Assembly: GCF_014066305.1 (NCBI RefSeq)
Contig: NW_023501077.1
Coordinates: forward strand, 357,001 to 421,000
DNA from: Letharia columbiana
Lineage: Eukaryota > Ascomycota > Lecanoromycetes > Lecanorales > Parmeliaceae
Direction: 5' to 3'
Length of the DNA stretch: 64,000 bases
Of this stretch, positions 33,957 to 46,804 are shown one piece after another (within the stretch, counting starts at the first letter, position 1; each line of letters starts with the position of its first letter). The notes below the pieces were generated by a model. The model searched no databases. It was not told the DNA's origin and saw nothing but the letters and a program-made list of their open reading frames with translations. A program made the translations under genes and the position numbers.

Positions 33957-36900
33957 ATCTAATTAATTAAATTATTAAAGCGTCTAAATTAGATTCTAAT
34001 TCTATATTAATATCTAATAAAATAAATTTAATAATTTTAAGATATTAATATACGCTCTTATTAATATAGCTAGCGATTAGAATATTAATTAAATAAATAT
34101 AATCTCTAATTCTAATAATTAAAATAATATAATAGCGAATAAGTATTAGTATTAAAGTAAATAGAGTATATATTATATTGAGTAGAGAAGCGTTAATAGC
34201 TAGACTAATTAGAGTTTTAAATTAATTAAGTTAAATATTAATTCTATATTAGCGTTATTATATACTTTTAAATATATAACTACTAATTATAATATTAATT
34301 AGAAAGAGTTAATCTTTAATTTAAAATATCGAGAATAATATAGCGATATATTATTAAAGCGATATAAGTTATTAAAGCGATATAAGTTTTTATTATAATA
34401 AGAAGATAGAATTTATATATTAAATATTAATCTTATTTTATTTCTAATATTTTATTTATTTATGTATTTCTTTTAATTTCTCTTTAAATATCTTAATCTT
34501 ATAATATTAACTAGATCTTTATTTAGCGTAAACTCGATTTTCTTAATCGATAATACTTAATATAAGATATCGATAAATATATTTCAATATAAAGATAGTA
34601 ATAAATCTTACTTTCTTTTTAATATTAATAATAAAAAATAATAGATATAGTAATAGATAAAGATAATATAAGTTATATAGAATTAATTTAAATCTAATAA
34701 CGATTATTAATTTATTTATTAGAGCTTAGAAATTAGAAAATTCTAGAAATAAATATAATTTAATAAATATACGCTCGTCGATTTTAGAAAGCTATATATT
34801 ATTTATTATTACTACGATAAGATTCTAATTTACTTATTTATAGATTATGAAATAAGTAGTATAATAGTATATATTAAGTTTAAGAGATATATTAAAAAAT
34901 CTAATTTAAGTAATTTATAATAAACGAATTTAGTTAATAGTTATAAAAATTAGATATATTTCTAAATTAGATAATATAAATTATTAATAAATAAAATAAT
35001 AAATAGAATATCTAGCTTACTATTTACTCTAGAAAAGATAATATTAAAATTCTCTTATAATATTAGAAAGTCGAAAGCTTATACGCGAAGACTTCTCGAA
35101 ATAATTTTATCGCTAAATTATAAATATTAATATTCTATTTATAATTGCTAATAATTTTAAAATACTATAATTCTTACGCTATCTTAACTTTAATATATAA
35201 TTAAAATTAATATTTATTATAAAGAATTAATTAATAAAGAAAGCTATAGAGCTAGAGATAAGATTATTAAAGAATTTATTAATCGATAATATTAAAGTCT
35301 CTCTAGCTTTAAATTATTAGTTATCTTATAATTACTAATTATTTATAATAATCTTAATCTTTTTTATTAATATTAATTAGTAATAATATAAGATTTTTAT
35401 AAATTTCGAGTATATCGAAGATAAATATATTAATTAGAAACTTATAAATATTATTAATTTAATTCTTATAGAATATAAGATTTAAACTTATATATTTAGA
35501 CTTATAACTAATAACGCTAATAATAATAGTATACTCTTCGAAGATTTAATTATTTATCTTTTTATTTTTATAATAAAAAACCCGCTTAATATTAAAGAAT
35601 TTAAGTTCTTAAATTATTTATAATATATTTTCTATATAGCGTATATTATTTAATTAATCTTAAAAGAACTTCTAGATAATATTAGAATTATTTTAATAAA
35701 TAAGAAATTTTAGAAAAGCTAAGATAATAAAGAAGATAAGAACTAAGTTTAAATAAGTATAGTCGATCTATTAATAACCCTAATAAAGATATAATATTTC
35801 TTATTATTATTCTAATTATTATATTATTAATTATATTAAGATTTAAAAAATTATTATATATATTAATATTAGCGATTAGCGTAAAGAAATCTTTTTTATA
35901 TTATAAATTAAACGACTTTAAAATAAAGATATTTTAATATTAGATAAATATTAATTTTCTAAAAAGAAGTAATATTATTAGAGATACTCTTTTAAACTCT
36001 TTTAGAATATTAAGACTTATTAGAATTTAACTTATTAGATATTAATTCGCGCTCTACTTCTTTATATTAATATTATATACTTTTTAAAAAATAAATTAAC
36101 TATCTATTTAAGATTAAATAATAAAAAATAATTATAAATAGAAACTATAGTCTAGACGTCTAAATAATTTTTAATTAATTTCTAATAGATTTAATATTTA
36201 ATTTAGCTTATTAGATTTTTTTATAAATTTATAAAATTAATAAATAGAGGAAAGAAGATTATAATTTACTACGTCTTTAATATTTATAATTATCTATTTA
36301 ACTATATAGATAAAAAGCTCGGAAAATTAAAAAAAAAAGAGAGTTTCTTAAAAAAAGAATTTTTTAAAGCTTTTAAGACGACTTCGAAGAAATTAACTAT
36401 TTACTATAATCGAACTTAATTAGATTTAAACTATCTATATAAATAAATTATACTTTTATATTTAAATTATAATAATATAAAGTTAAAGGAATTAAATTAA
36501 AAGATTAATATTAAAAAGAAATTATAGATAAAGATCTACTAAAAAGCGCTTAAAAAGATATTTTAAAATTATTAAAATATTAATATAAGTAATTAATTAT
36601 AAAGAGTTAAGCGAATAAATTAATTAAATAAAAATATATTTAATTAAGTAATAGAATTTAAGATTAAGAATTTAGATAATAAGAATAAATATAATTAGCT
36701 TTAGTAGTATAGACGAAATAATAAATCTTCTAATTATTATTCTAGTTATAATCTTACTTCTAATCTTTATAAAACTTCTTTTAATAATCTAATAAACCTC
36801 TTAATTCTAAAGTAATAAAAGAAATTAAAATTTAAATATATTATAATCGCTTAAATAACTTATAATATTCTTTATTCTTTCGCGGAGGCTATTACATATA

Positions 36901-37690
36901 AGCGATATTTCTTAATAATTAAAAGATATTATAATACTTAGAAGTATTATTTACTAGCGATATTTTATATTCTAATAATAATTCTTTATATAAAGTATCG
37001 AGAAAACGAGCTTAAATAAGATTAGATTTAATTCTTAAAAAAGATCTTAGTATATCGAATTAGACTAAAAGAGCTAATAATACTTTATATAAAAATTTAA
37101 TTAATAATTATAATAATTATATTAGTAAAGATAATAAGCTTATAAAAAGTACTTCGATAAGTCTAATATTTATAAATTTATTAAGATATATTACTAATAC
37201 TCTATAATATATAAAGAAATAATTAATAAGCTTATAATTAGAGAGAGTTAATAATAATAGATTTAATCTCGATAAAGAGATTTAAAATAATTTAAAAAGC
37301 GAATTTATTTATAAATAATTAATAAGTTTAATTAGATAAAGATAAATTTAAGATATTTAAAAGAATTGCGATAGAGTAGAATAGAAGAGTAACGAAGAAT
37401 TCGAGAGAAGAACAAATATAAAGTCTATTAAGCTTATTTAACGCGTTAAGATAAATATATAAATAAAGATAATTATAGAATTTTATTCTTATAATATTTA
37501 AAGATTTAAAATTTAGAATATTCTTTTATATTATAATTTTAAGAAGAAGAATAGAGACGCTTATAGTTTTAATTATTATTCTAATTATTATTATTAATAA
37601 GAAGATAAATAGCTATATTAAATTACTCTTTATATTCCCTCTCTCTTAATAAAGAAGAATAAATATATTCTATATATCTTAGTCGGATTA

Positions 37691-37911
37691 TTCTATAAAT
37701 ATAGAAATCTTAGTAGGAATATTTTATATATATATTATTCCATAATATAATCTCATAGATATATCATATCGTGGAATATCCCGTCAAGATCCCGAACCCA
37801 TATTAGAAAAATGATATGGTATTCGACTCTACTTATATCATACCCGGGTACGATATGATATTACTTAATATGGAATATCTTATAAGATATACCATATCTT
37901 TTCGGCTAGTA
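37691..37911. mobile_element. Solitary right arm of the hairpin element
   Basis: Matches 29305-29526 of the hairpin element in the same orientation, from AAATATAGAAATCT to the terminus CTTTTCGGCTAGTA, with CATACCCGGGTACG retained. The left arm and minisatellite are absent. Confidence 0.8.
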
Positions 37912-38929
37912 AATAAGAATTTATTGATTATTAAATTAGTATCTTTAGAGAAAGAAAATAGAGTACTAAAAGAGGTCTAGTTATCGGTTTAGAATTATAT
38001 AGCTATTACGTTTATAATAAGTAGTATAAATTAAAGTAATACTTCGTATACTGAAAATACGATTATTTATCGACTATATATTCTAAAAAAAATTACTTAA
38101 TATACGGGAAATGCTTAGAAAAATATTATTATAAAGAATATACGGTCGATACTCGTAAATACTCGATTTGCGAGGAACTATATAAGGCTTAATATTATAA
38201 GATCCTTAGAGATACTTATGAATTACTAGCGTCTTAGACCGTATATATCTATTTATAAACTTATGTTAATTAATTCTTTTTACTTATATATATATGGTTA
38301 AATTATAATTTTTAATACTTAAAATAAGATATATATAGTAAAGAAGAGAGAGATAGCGAGAATGAGAATAGCGAGATAATAAACTTTTTTACGATTTATA
38401 ATAATAAAGAAGGTATTAACTAGCTATTAAATAAGCGATTAATTAAGTAATTACTTTTAGAATACGTCTAATTATAGACGAAATAAGAAATTTTTTTAAG
38501 ATTAATATTCACGCGTAATAAGTTAATAGATAGAGATAGAATAGTTAGTAAAAGAGGAATTAGAGGACTAGATCTCGAAAGAATTATTATATCGAATCTC
38601 TAGTCGAGTGAAAGAAGATATACTTTTATATTATTAATAAGGGCCTTACTTAAAAATAGATTATTCTTTAAAGTAGTAAACGAAGCTAAATAATATAAGA
38701 ATGATATAATAATAGAGGAAATTAATAATTTCGAGGACGATAGATAGCCTCTAAGTTAAAAGAGTGATAATAAGAGAATTACGGTTTTCGTTAATAGGAA
38801 TAAAAAGAGATATATTTAATTTATCGACGATTAAGAAAAGAAGAATACTTAGAAAGAGAATATAGACTTTATAGACTAGGCGGAGTGAGTAAGTAATATT
38901 AATAATAATATTAAGAAATAATAGTATAT

Positions 38930-41900
38930 CTTAGTTAGCTATTAATACTATAATATAATATAAGAAAATTTAGAATAATTATAGTAGAACTCTTCGATAA
39001 TAAAAAGATCTATAATATCGATATAGTAGTAATTTAGAAGCTCTAGAGAAATATTAATATAAATATATTATATTATTTTCTAAAGAATAGATTTAATTTA
39101 ATCTACCTCTATTATAATAATATACAAGTATACTTCTATATTAATAAGAGAATATTATTAAAATAATAATACTTATTATATTACTTATTAGACCTCTATA
39201 CTCTTAATATTAAGTTCGAAAATAATAGAATTATATATATATATAATATTTATAATCTCGACGATTAATAAATAGATAAACTTAACGAACTATATAAGAC
39301 GCTTATAAAGTCTAAGAATAACGAATAGATTATATTAGATAATTTTAATCTTTATTATATAATATAGAGGGGATTAAATACTTATATCGATAAGAGAGTA
39401 AAAGAACTAATACTTATAGCGGAAGAATTTATTATAAAATAAGTATTATTAGTAGAAATAGTAATATATGAAGAAAACTACTAAATAATAATAGATCTAC
39501 TATTCGTTATTTTAGTATTAATAGTAAATATTATTAATTATAATATCGAAAACGATTTCGAAAGCGGATTTAACTATTTTTTAATTCTTATAAAGTTTAA
39601 GTTAGTCGTAATAGAGTTAGTATTAACGATATATCGAAACTTTAATAAATTAAACGTCGAGGTTTTAAGAGAGATATTCGCTAGAGCTATAATATCGAAA
39701 GAGTATTTAGTCTATTTCTTAAGAAATAATAGAAATCTTATTAATAACGATATCGATTATTAAATAGCGGTTATTATTAACTCTATCTAAGCGGCTATAA
39801 AGAAGTTTACTTCGATTATTAAATTATCGCTATAATCTAGATCGAGATTTATATTAAAATATAAGAAAGTATAAAGACGTTATAAATTGCTGAAAAGAAG
39901 TTGAAGAATAACGCTCTTAAAGGAAGTATAGAATAAGTATAAAGTCGCTAAGAACTTTAAAAATAATCTAATTAAGAGAATTATTAGAAAGGCGTTTAGA
40001 GAGTTTATAATAGAGATATACGAGTCGCTATAAATAATATAAAAAAGATTAAATAAGTTAGAAAATAACTTATAATATAGATATATCTCTCTTCGCTATT
40101 TAATAAAGATAAATAAGAATATAACAAATTAGATTCGAAGGTAGATCTTCTTATAAGAATATTTTTCTTATTATCGATATAAGTAAAGTTAGATAATATT
40201 AACATTAATATAACGTATTTATAAGTTTATTTAATAGATATAATTATTATAAATAAAATAAGAAAGATTATAATATAAATATCGTTAAAGAGAGTCTTAG
40301 AGAAAGACGCGATTTTTAATCTAATTCTTAAAAAGATTCTAGAGTCGTTACTCTCTTATCTATATAGAATATTTAATATATACTTAATAAATAACTACTA
40401 TTTAGAGCACTTTAGAATATTAATAATAATTATTCTTCTAAAGTTAGATAAGAATTATTTAATTTCTAAAGAATATCAACTAATAGCTTTACTTAACACT
40501 ATAAAAAAAAAAAAAAATTTATTCTTACTAGAAGAATAGTATATCTTACGAAGATATATAAACTTCTATCGACTATATATATGGGAGATCGTAGATTGCG
40601 ATTATATAAATATAATATCTACTATCTTCTAGAAAGAATATATTAGACTTAAAACTCTAATAAAATAGTTATAATATTACTACTAGACGTTTTAGATATA
40701 TATAATAAAGTCTTTTATTCTCGACTACTTTATAATTTTTAAAAATGAAAAATCGATATAAAAGTAATTAATTAGATAGAATTATTCTTATTTAATAGAA
40801 TAATAATACTAAAAATAAGTAAATACTCTATATTAAAGACTCTTATAGTAATTAAAATTTCTTAAAAATTACCGCTATCGCCTATACTTTATCTTTTTTA
40901 TAACTTAAATCTTATTAATAAATATAATAATCGCGCTAATTTAGAAATAATAGTTATCGGCTTTATAGACGATATAAGCCTTTTAATAGTAGAAGACTCT
41001 ATCGAGGAAAATTATAACGCTTTTTATAAAATCTACGACGAAGTTTATATAAAGTAGGCGTTATAATATAAATTAAAGTTTAATTCTAGTAAATATTAAC
41101 TATTATATCTTAATAGAAAATAGAGATTTAACTTAGATTATTCTCTATAACTTAACGAGAGATAATATATTAAGACGAGATACTTTATTCGCTATCTAGA
41201 GATCGAAATCGACTTTAAATTTCTATAGAGTTATTATAATAAAAAGATTTGATTTAAGACTATTAAAAGTATTAATATATTAATAAGAATTATCGAATTA
41301 ACGTAGAGTAATAATTATAAGAGTATAAAATAGCTTTATTAGATAATAATTATCTTATAAATAACGTATTACTACTTAGTATAATATTAATTTAAAAATA
41401 TTATCGATTATAATAAAACTTATCTCTTATCGCTATAAAGAATTTAATCTTAGATAAAAAGAAAGATAATTAAAGTATTTAAGATTATATTTATTTTAGT
41501 ATTTAATATAGAAGTATATCTTCTATTAGTTAAATAATAGCTAGATAAAATTATCTTAAAAGCTATTTTATAAATTACTATTAGTTTAGTATATAGCGAG
41601 ATTATTAAGCTATAATTCGAGTAATAAAAGTTTAAAAGAAAATCTAAGAAGAATAGAAAACTAAGTTTATTAGAGCGATATATTAATAGATTCGAAGAAC
41701 GATATAATAATATTAATAAGATTAAGAAACTATACTCTTTTAGCGCCGCCCTCGATTAAGAGCCTCTTAAAATAATAATTTATAAGATTAAGAAAGTCGC
41801 TAAAGAACTAACTAAAAGATCGATTAATAAAAGTTATATAATAATATATATAAATAATAATAGAATTAATAAAAAGATAAGAGCTTTAGCTATATCGTTA

Positions 41901-42900
41901 AATATTAATTCTATTTTTAATATTTATTTAGATTTAAGCGACTAATATATAATATACTTAACGAAGTTATATAATATTCTTTAAGCTTTAATTATAATAG
42001 CTATATATTAAATAAAATTATAACTTAATAGAGTTATAGTAAATACGAATAATTAAGTATTAATTTAAACTATCGAAGACTCGAGTAAGTATTTAAGATA
42101 GATCTATATAATATAAGTAGTATAGATTATTAATTCGCTAAGATATCTTAGAATAGTAATAGAATTATACTAGATCTCGATATATATTAATATTAACAAT
42201 AATAAATAGGCGGATAGAGAGGCGAAGAAGGCTATTAACTAGCGAGAGCGAGTAATTTATAATAAAAGAGTAAAGATAAATACTAACGAAATAGTCTAAT
42301 TATTAATTATATAGATAAGAATAATATTAATAATTAAGATAGCTATTAGAGATTACGCGATGAAATAATAGACTATTAAATAAACTAATAAGAAGCGAGG
42401 TGGTATTCTTAGAAGAATCTAATTAACATCGTTAAAATAAATATAACTTCTATATTCGAGAGTTAAGCGCGCTAAGATATCGCTAATAATATAAATAAGA
42501 ATTAAGAAAATAGATTTTAAGGCCTTTCTTTATAATCGATAGATATCGAATATAGAGGATAAAGAATACGAGTATAGAGCGAAGTAGATAACTTAATATA
42601 TTCTTTATAAATATAAACTATTTAGTAAGAAGCGAGGAATGTAATAAATCGAAGAGAGAAGAAAGATGAAAGAGGGAGTTATTACTTATAAGGATATATT
42701 AATAAAGCTACGCTACGCCTTTATAACGACGAACTTTATAAAAAGTATAAGACTTATTAGATAATATTAAGCTCTTAATAAGAATTAATAATAAGGATTT
42801 ACTAGAATAGACGATTAAAAAGAAGAATATAATTAAGACGAAAGGGCCTTAGCGATATAGAGTGTAGTACTTCTTTCTAAGAATTAAGTATAGTAAGACG
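38930..42900 (+). mobile_element. Dead LINE (non-LTR, RNase H-containing) retrotransposon
   Basis: Plus-strand domains are readable through RIP stops. The endonuclease at about 38940-39600 shows VYFYINKRIL, the IYNIYN block and WIILDNFNLYY. Reverse transcriptase at about 40300-41400 has GFIDDISLLI at about 40970, the IDD variant of the YxDD box usual for Tad/I-like LINEs. RNase H at about 41830-42250 ends with the NNNK-ADREAKKAI block, equivalent to the family's GNExAD-x-AK motif. The element probably extends upstream (ORF1) toward 38.0 kb, but nothing identifiable remains. Sequence near 42.65-42.9 kb is less mutated. A Tad1-like clade is the best guess. Confidence 0.8.
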
Positions 42901-44232
42901 TAGAACCATAATGATGACTTATATAGCCTTATTTATTTAAGATTATATAATTGGCTGAAAGGATCAGATAGATTACGTAACTCGCATAGTCAACTACTAG
43001 GGTAAGACTTCAGGGTAGTATGATGTAATCAATCAAAATCAATCAATACCTCGTTGTCGCCAGCACCAAGTGACACCGTCTGAGGCTATACAATCACGTC
43101 ATTTGGTAGTCATATGGTCTCATCTATTCATGCGTCATTTGATCTACGTCACAGTATTCTTCTTTCCTGTTCATGTCGGTCTTTGATGAAGGTCTTTCGA
43201 ACATATAAACCTTCCTCCTGCTCTCATAGTTTGACTGTATTCTTCATGTCTCATCACACATCTCTACAATCCCTACACTCTACCTTCAATCATCTTTTAT
43301 TCTATCGAAATGACCCAAGCGACCGTCGATCTAGCTAATGCGTCAAGTTGGGAACGAAGCTCCCAACATCATCCTCCCTGGCTTAGGTTGAGCCGTTCAA
43401 TGCTGCAGCCCGTCAGGCTTTCTACTTCATGTTTGATGCCCGCAGGAACGAGGCTCGTGAGCGTGTAACGGCCCCCGAAAAGCAGAGGTATATCAGATGG
43501 TTGACGGAGTCCGTCTCGGAATGACTTGATCTCGTTGACAGCAAGAAACAATTTCTGGATCAAGACCCATTTCGCTTACGACAAAAGCAAAATATGGAGG
43601 CTTCCTGGTAAGGTCTTCAAGCAACGACGAGAGGTCCTCACCGAGGATGTCATATGGGACACCATCATCAGAGTCCACAACAGCCTAGATCACGCCGGAC
43701 AACACGCCACTGCGGGCAAGATCAACAATGAGTACTGCGAAATTGCCAGTGCGGAGGTCTATTTCCTTGTCAAGCTGTTTGAGATCTGTCATCGTAAGGC
43801 TCACAGCAAGTCCACAGGCCCCCTTAAACCCATCGTGATCACGCGTCTCTTTGAGCGTGTTAGATTGATCTTATTGATACAACGTCCGCCCCGGATGGCG
43901 ATTATGTCTGAATCTGTCATATAGAGGATCATTTCACTAAGTACCATATGCTATTTCCTATGACCATAAGGAGGCCCCAACTGTCGCTCGTGAGATTCAT
44001 CACTGCATTGCAGTCCTCGGCATCTTTGAGATCCTCCAATCAGATAACGGCTCCGAGTTCAAAGGCATACGTCTAGAACTCATGAGACGTTACGGTATCA
44101 AGGTGGTCAATGGCCGCCCTAGGACGCCTCGGATCCAGGGCCTCATCGACCAAGGCCAACGGTACCGTGGAGAATAAGATCGCCTGTTGGAAGAGGAAGC
44201 ATGGGAGCACACACCGGGCTGATGCTTTGGAG

Positions 44233-44407
44233 GTAGGTAGTTAACCTCTTTTTGACTTGGTTTTTGGCCTTTGTCTTCTCTGAAAAGCTACATTGATGTG
44301 TCCCCAATTTGCACTTTGTTAGGCCCGAAAGGGGTCATTTGGGGATATATGATTGCAAAATGCCATTTGCGGCAGGAGAAATTCAAGGCTGACTTTTTGA
44401 ACTTTAG
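44233..44407 (+). other. Intron-like 175-nt insert within the integrase remnant
   Basis: Donor GAG|GTAGGT, branch-site consensus GCTGAC at 44388-44393, and acceptor CTTTAG ending 44407, about 15 nt past the branch A. Removing it fuses RADALE directly to EFALQLNSTYHRAI in frame, as expected for a continuous integrase. The insert has several stops and no similarity to the flanks. Confidence 0.6.
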
Positions 44408-44639
44408 GAATTTGCCTTGCAACTCAATAGCACCTACCATAGGGCCATTACGGCCATTCCATACGAAGTTGTCTTCAATCGGAAGCCCAAACACAAGCGT
44501 GCGCCAGTTGGAATGCGTGAGGTTAACGAGAACGAGATCGAGGACCAGGAAGTTGAAAATGAGATTGACGATGGGATTGTTCATGCGTCCGTGGATCAGG
44601 AGGCCATGGAATGATGTGTTCAGCAGCAGCTAAGTCGTT

Positions 44640-44667
44640 AACAACAACAACAACAACAACAACAACA
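44640..44667 (+). repeat. (AAC/CAA)9 microsatellite
   Basis: Uninterrupted AAC units that encode the polyglutamine run of the integrase remnant in its own frame. Confidence 0.9.
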
Positions 44668-45158
44668 GGTAGATGAGTTGATTGCAGAGGCGTTGCAGGA
44701 TGAGGAAGTCAACTAAGGGAACTTGACATTCAAGATTATTAATGACAGCAATCGGATGCTTTCTGAGGAACAGGCGAGATTCGCTGATTGAGTTCAACGA
44801 GGACGAGAGGAAGCTGCGACAATTAGTCCCTCTACACCACACAACCGCAGGCCAGAAGAGGGTCTTCCAGTCGGTCCCGCGGATTCTTGGGTACCATAGT
44901 TACATTCAACAGCGTATATTCTCTATGAACTGGTCCGGAACCGTTCCCTATTTCGATATATTGACACCCTCCTTCATATAATTAATTGTATCGATGATCC
45001 CCAGAGGCCTAGCCTCTTGAACCATCAGCGACGGGATGCATTTTGAACGAAGGATTTGCAGGAGCTTGTTCAAGAAGCAGAAGCGCGGATCTTTACACAA
45101 AAGCTCCGAAGAAGAAAAAAGGCGTGAGCAAACCTCCTCTGCCACTCCAGTCCCCCCG

Positions 45159-45560
45159 CTAGAAAACACAGACATCCAAGCAACAACAACAGGCCAAACT
45201 TGCCGCCAGAGCCGCGAACAAACCCCCCTCGGCGGCCCCGTTCCTCCCACCATTATTCGTATAATAATTCTGTGGTGGGCCATTTTGCTGTTGTTGGTAG
45301 TTCATGCCTTGCTGTGGTGGAAAGGATTGCTGTGGATACCCTGGTGGTGGATAGCCGGGTGGTGGATGCCCGCCGTGTTGCTGGTAGTAAGGCTGCGGCT
45401 GCTGGTATTGTCCATTATATGGACCCGCGTGTTGGTGGATGGGAGGAGGGGAAGTGGGTGGTAGAGCGGCATTCCGTTCTCGCTCTCGCTCTGCCTTCAG
45501 TCTTGGACTATGTATGTGGCGCTGGAAAGAGGGGGGGAGACCCCAGCTGGCGGCATCCAT
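45159..45560 (-). CDS. CYSTM-type cysteine-rich tail protein
   Basis: Reads as 133 residues from the ATG at 45560 (context GCAAACATGGAT). The open frame extends upstream to 45632, so the start is uncertain and a short 5' intron is possible. After a basic segment (LKAERERERN), the protein is Pro/Gln/Tyr-rich with PPPGYPPPGYPQQ and YQQQQNGPPQNYY repeats. It ends with AAEGGLFAALAASLACCCCLDVCVF: a small hydrophobic stretch followed by CCCC and a final Cys. That organisation (flexible P/Q/G/Y region plus a C-terminal cysteine-rich membrane module) is diagnostic of CYSTM proteins, small stress-associated membrane-anchored proteins of eukaryotes. It faces away from the kinase-TPR gene. Confidence 0.65.
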   Translation of the reverse strand: MDAASWGLPPSFQRHIHSPRLKAERERERNAALPPTSPPPIHQHAGPYNGQYQQPQPYYQQHGGHPPPGYPPPGYPQQSFPPQQGMNYQQQQNGPPQNYYTNNGGRNGAAEGGLFAALAASLACCCCLDVCVF

Positions 45561-45632
45561 GTTTGCGATGGTGATTGAAAGAGACCGTGATGCGGTTGCG
45601 GAAGGTGCGTGCAAGGGTTGTTTACAAAGCAA

Positions 45633-46804
45633 CCAAGGTCAGCGCTCCGCGTAGGATATTCAGTTCATCTTTCGAGAGGATTTGGGAAGGAAGAGTTGAG
45701 GGCGCTCGATACTTGGGTATACATACAATTGAGAAGACGGGCTGAGGATGATGATGGGGGCCTTTTACCCTCGCTACCGTAGCCGCCCAAGCTGCAGTGG
45801 CGTGGGGGCGAAATGCGGCATGGTTTCCAGATATAGTCGCTTGAGAAGAGAAGAATTGACTCGGCTTATTGTAATGACGATGAGCATGATTGACAGGGAA
45901 GGAATGATAAATTGGAGATGAGATAGAGCCTCCAACGATAGTGTGATAATGCAATGGAGGATTTTGATCACTGTCAAAGTCCTAGCGTAAGTGATTAGGA
46001 ACGAAGAGCTACTCGTACTCAGTATCGCCGTAAAACAGAGTCCTCTCCGTGATCGCCTTTGTAGGCACACCAAATTCGGTCGACCCCTATGCATCCCAAT
46101 CGGCTAGCTCGCTGTCACGCCTCCTAATGTTCCTCGCCCCCAACATCGACGCCTTCGCCGTTGTATTGCCCTGTCATAGTGGCTCTCGCGTGCATACAGG
46201 GATGGAAAAGTCTCCAAAACTACCCTAGCTGCAAAATCACTTGGAAATGTGTATATAAACACAAGTGGTTGAACTAAGTGCGTGGCACGACTGGCAAGAT
46301 GAGCAGGTAATCACACAGCAATCGTGCAGCTCAAATCTGCAGTAGATTAAGCTGACTTCGCCAGCCCGCTCGCATGCATGTCTGATGAGCCACCTACCCA
46401 GGCCAGCGGACCAGGGACGGGTGGCTGAGGCTGAGCACAGACATCAAAGCCTTCCTTGCGAGCTGCCAAACCCTCCCCATAAGGCCGGCTGGTCACGGAC
46501 AGTCTTTCCGTAGACATGAAAAATCTTCGACTAGGTATTCAGTGCTCAAGAATCTCATCTTGGAGGCTAACATCCTCCAACATTGCGTTCTCGATCACGA
46601 TCAACCGACGCAGGCTAGCTGTTATGGTAGTCAGTCAACGAGCTTTGAGCGACTTCACGAACTATATTATACCTCTACCGTCCGAAGGTCGCACTACTTT
46701 ATACTGATGTTTGTGTGACTTTCTCAGCGCCAAGAATTGCAACCTTTTGTGCACACGCTAATTTTCTCGGTGCTAAGAATTGTAAAGTTTTCTGCATACG
46801 CTAA
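45633..46804. other. Region without a supported gene
   Basis: Likely contains the CYSTM gene's promoter. A frame at about 46530-46700 reads YSVLKNLILEANILQHCVLDHD, resembling the helix-C region of a protein kinase and echoing the downstream kinase's FKALASEIRVLQNPH. It could be a kinase relic or an upstream exon, but it has no usable start or splice connection that I can verify. Confidence 0.35.

Larger units (their letters stand above)
8971..42900. other. AT-rich RIP-mutated repeat block (isochore)
   Basis: About 34 kb in which most stretches consist of TA/AT/TTA words. CpA and TpG are almost absent, while CpG (CGCG, TCGC, GCGA), CC and CT survive. This is the footprint of RIP acting at CpA (CpA to TpA on both strands). 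Long open frames are lacking because CAA, CAG and TGG have become TAA or TAG. Stretches with no separate feature (about 10.1-11.9, 14.9-17.2, 17.4-18.7, 20.0-20.9, 27.8-28.7, 29.5-30.2, 31.5-33.3 and 34.0-37.7 kb) are equally mutated; I see no identifiable gene in them, though some (for example 17.4-18.0 kb) retain coding-like purine-rich texture. The block begins abruptly about 90 bp upstream of RMT2 and ends near 42.9 kb. Confidence 0.92.
43370..44895 (+). pseudogene. Broken retroelement integrase (Ty3-like, polyQ tail)
   Basis: Not RIP-AT-rich but disabled. Several frames join to one integrase: a HAGQHATAGKINNEY zinc-binding-like region with CHRKAHSKSTGPLKPI (43526-43924), ILQSDNGSEFKGIRLELMRR in a second frame (about 44010-44160), then QANGTVENKIACWKRKHG after a 1-nt shift near 44155. 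A 175-nt insert precedes ALQLNSTYHRAI and FNRKPKHKRAPVGMREV (44408-44614). The tail has polyglutamine from (CAA)9 and SEEQARFAD-VQRGREEAA, ending at the TAG near 44900. The catalytic Asp of QSDNGSEF is present, but the first-Asp region is garbled and the usual Glu position reads Asp (GLIDQ). No LTRs or RT are visible nearby, so this is an isolated remnant. Confidence 0.75.

Noticed and set aside
40005..40205. 66-codon minus-strand hydrophobic frame
   Set aside because: Falls inside the RIP-mutated LINE, antisense to its RT region; AT-rich DNA generates Ile/Leu/Phe/Tyr runs.
8971..42900. Regional centromere
   Set aside because: AT-rich RIP blocks with dead transposons also form ordinary isochores; nothing in the sequence identifies CENP-A chromatin. 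CENP-A ChIP-seq would be needed.
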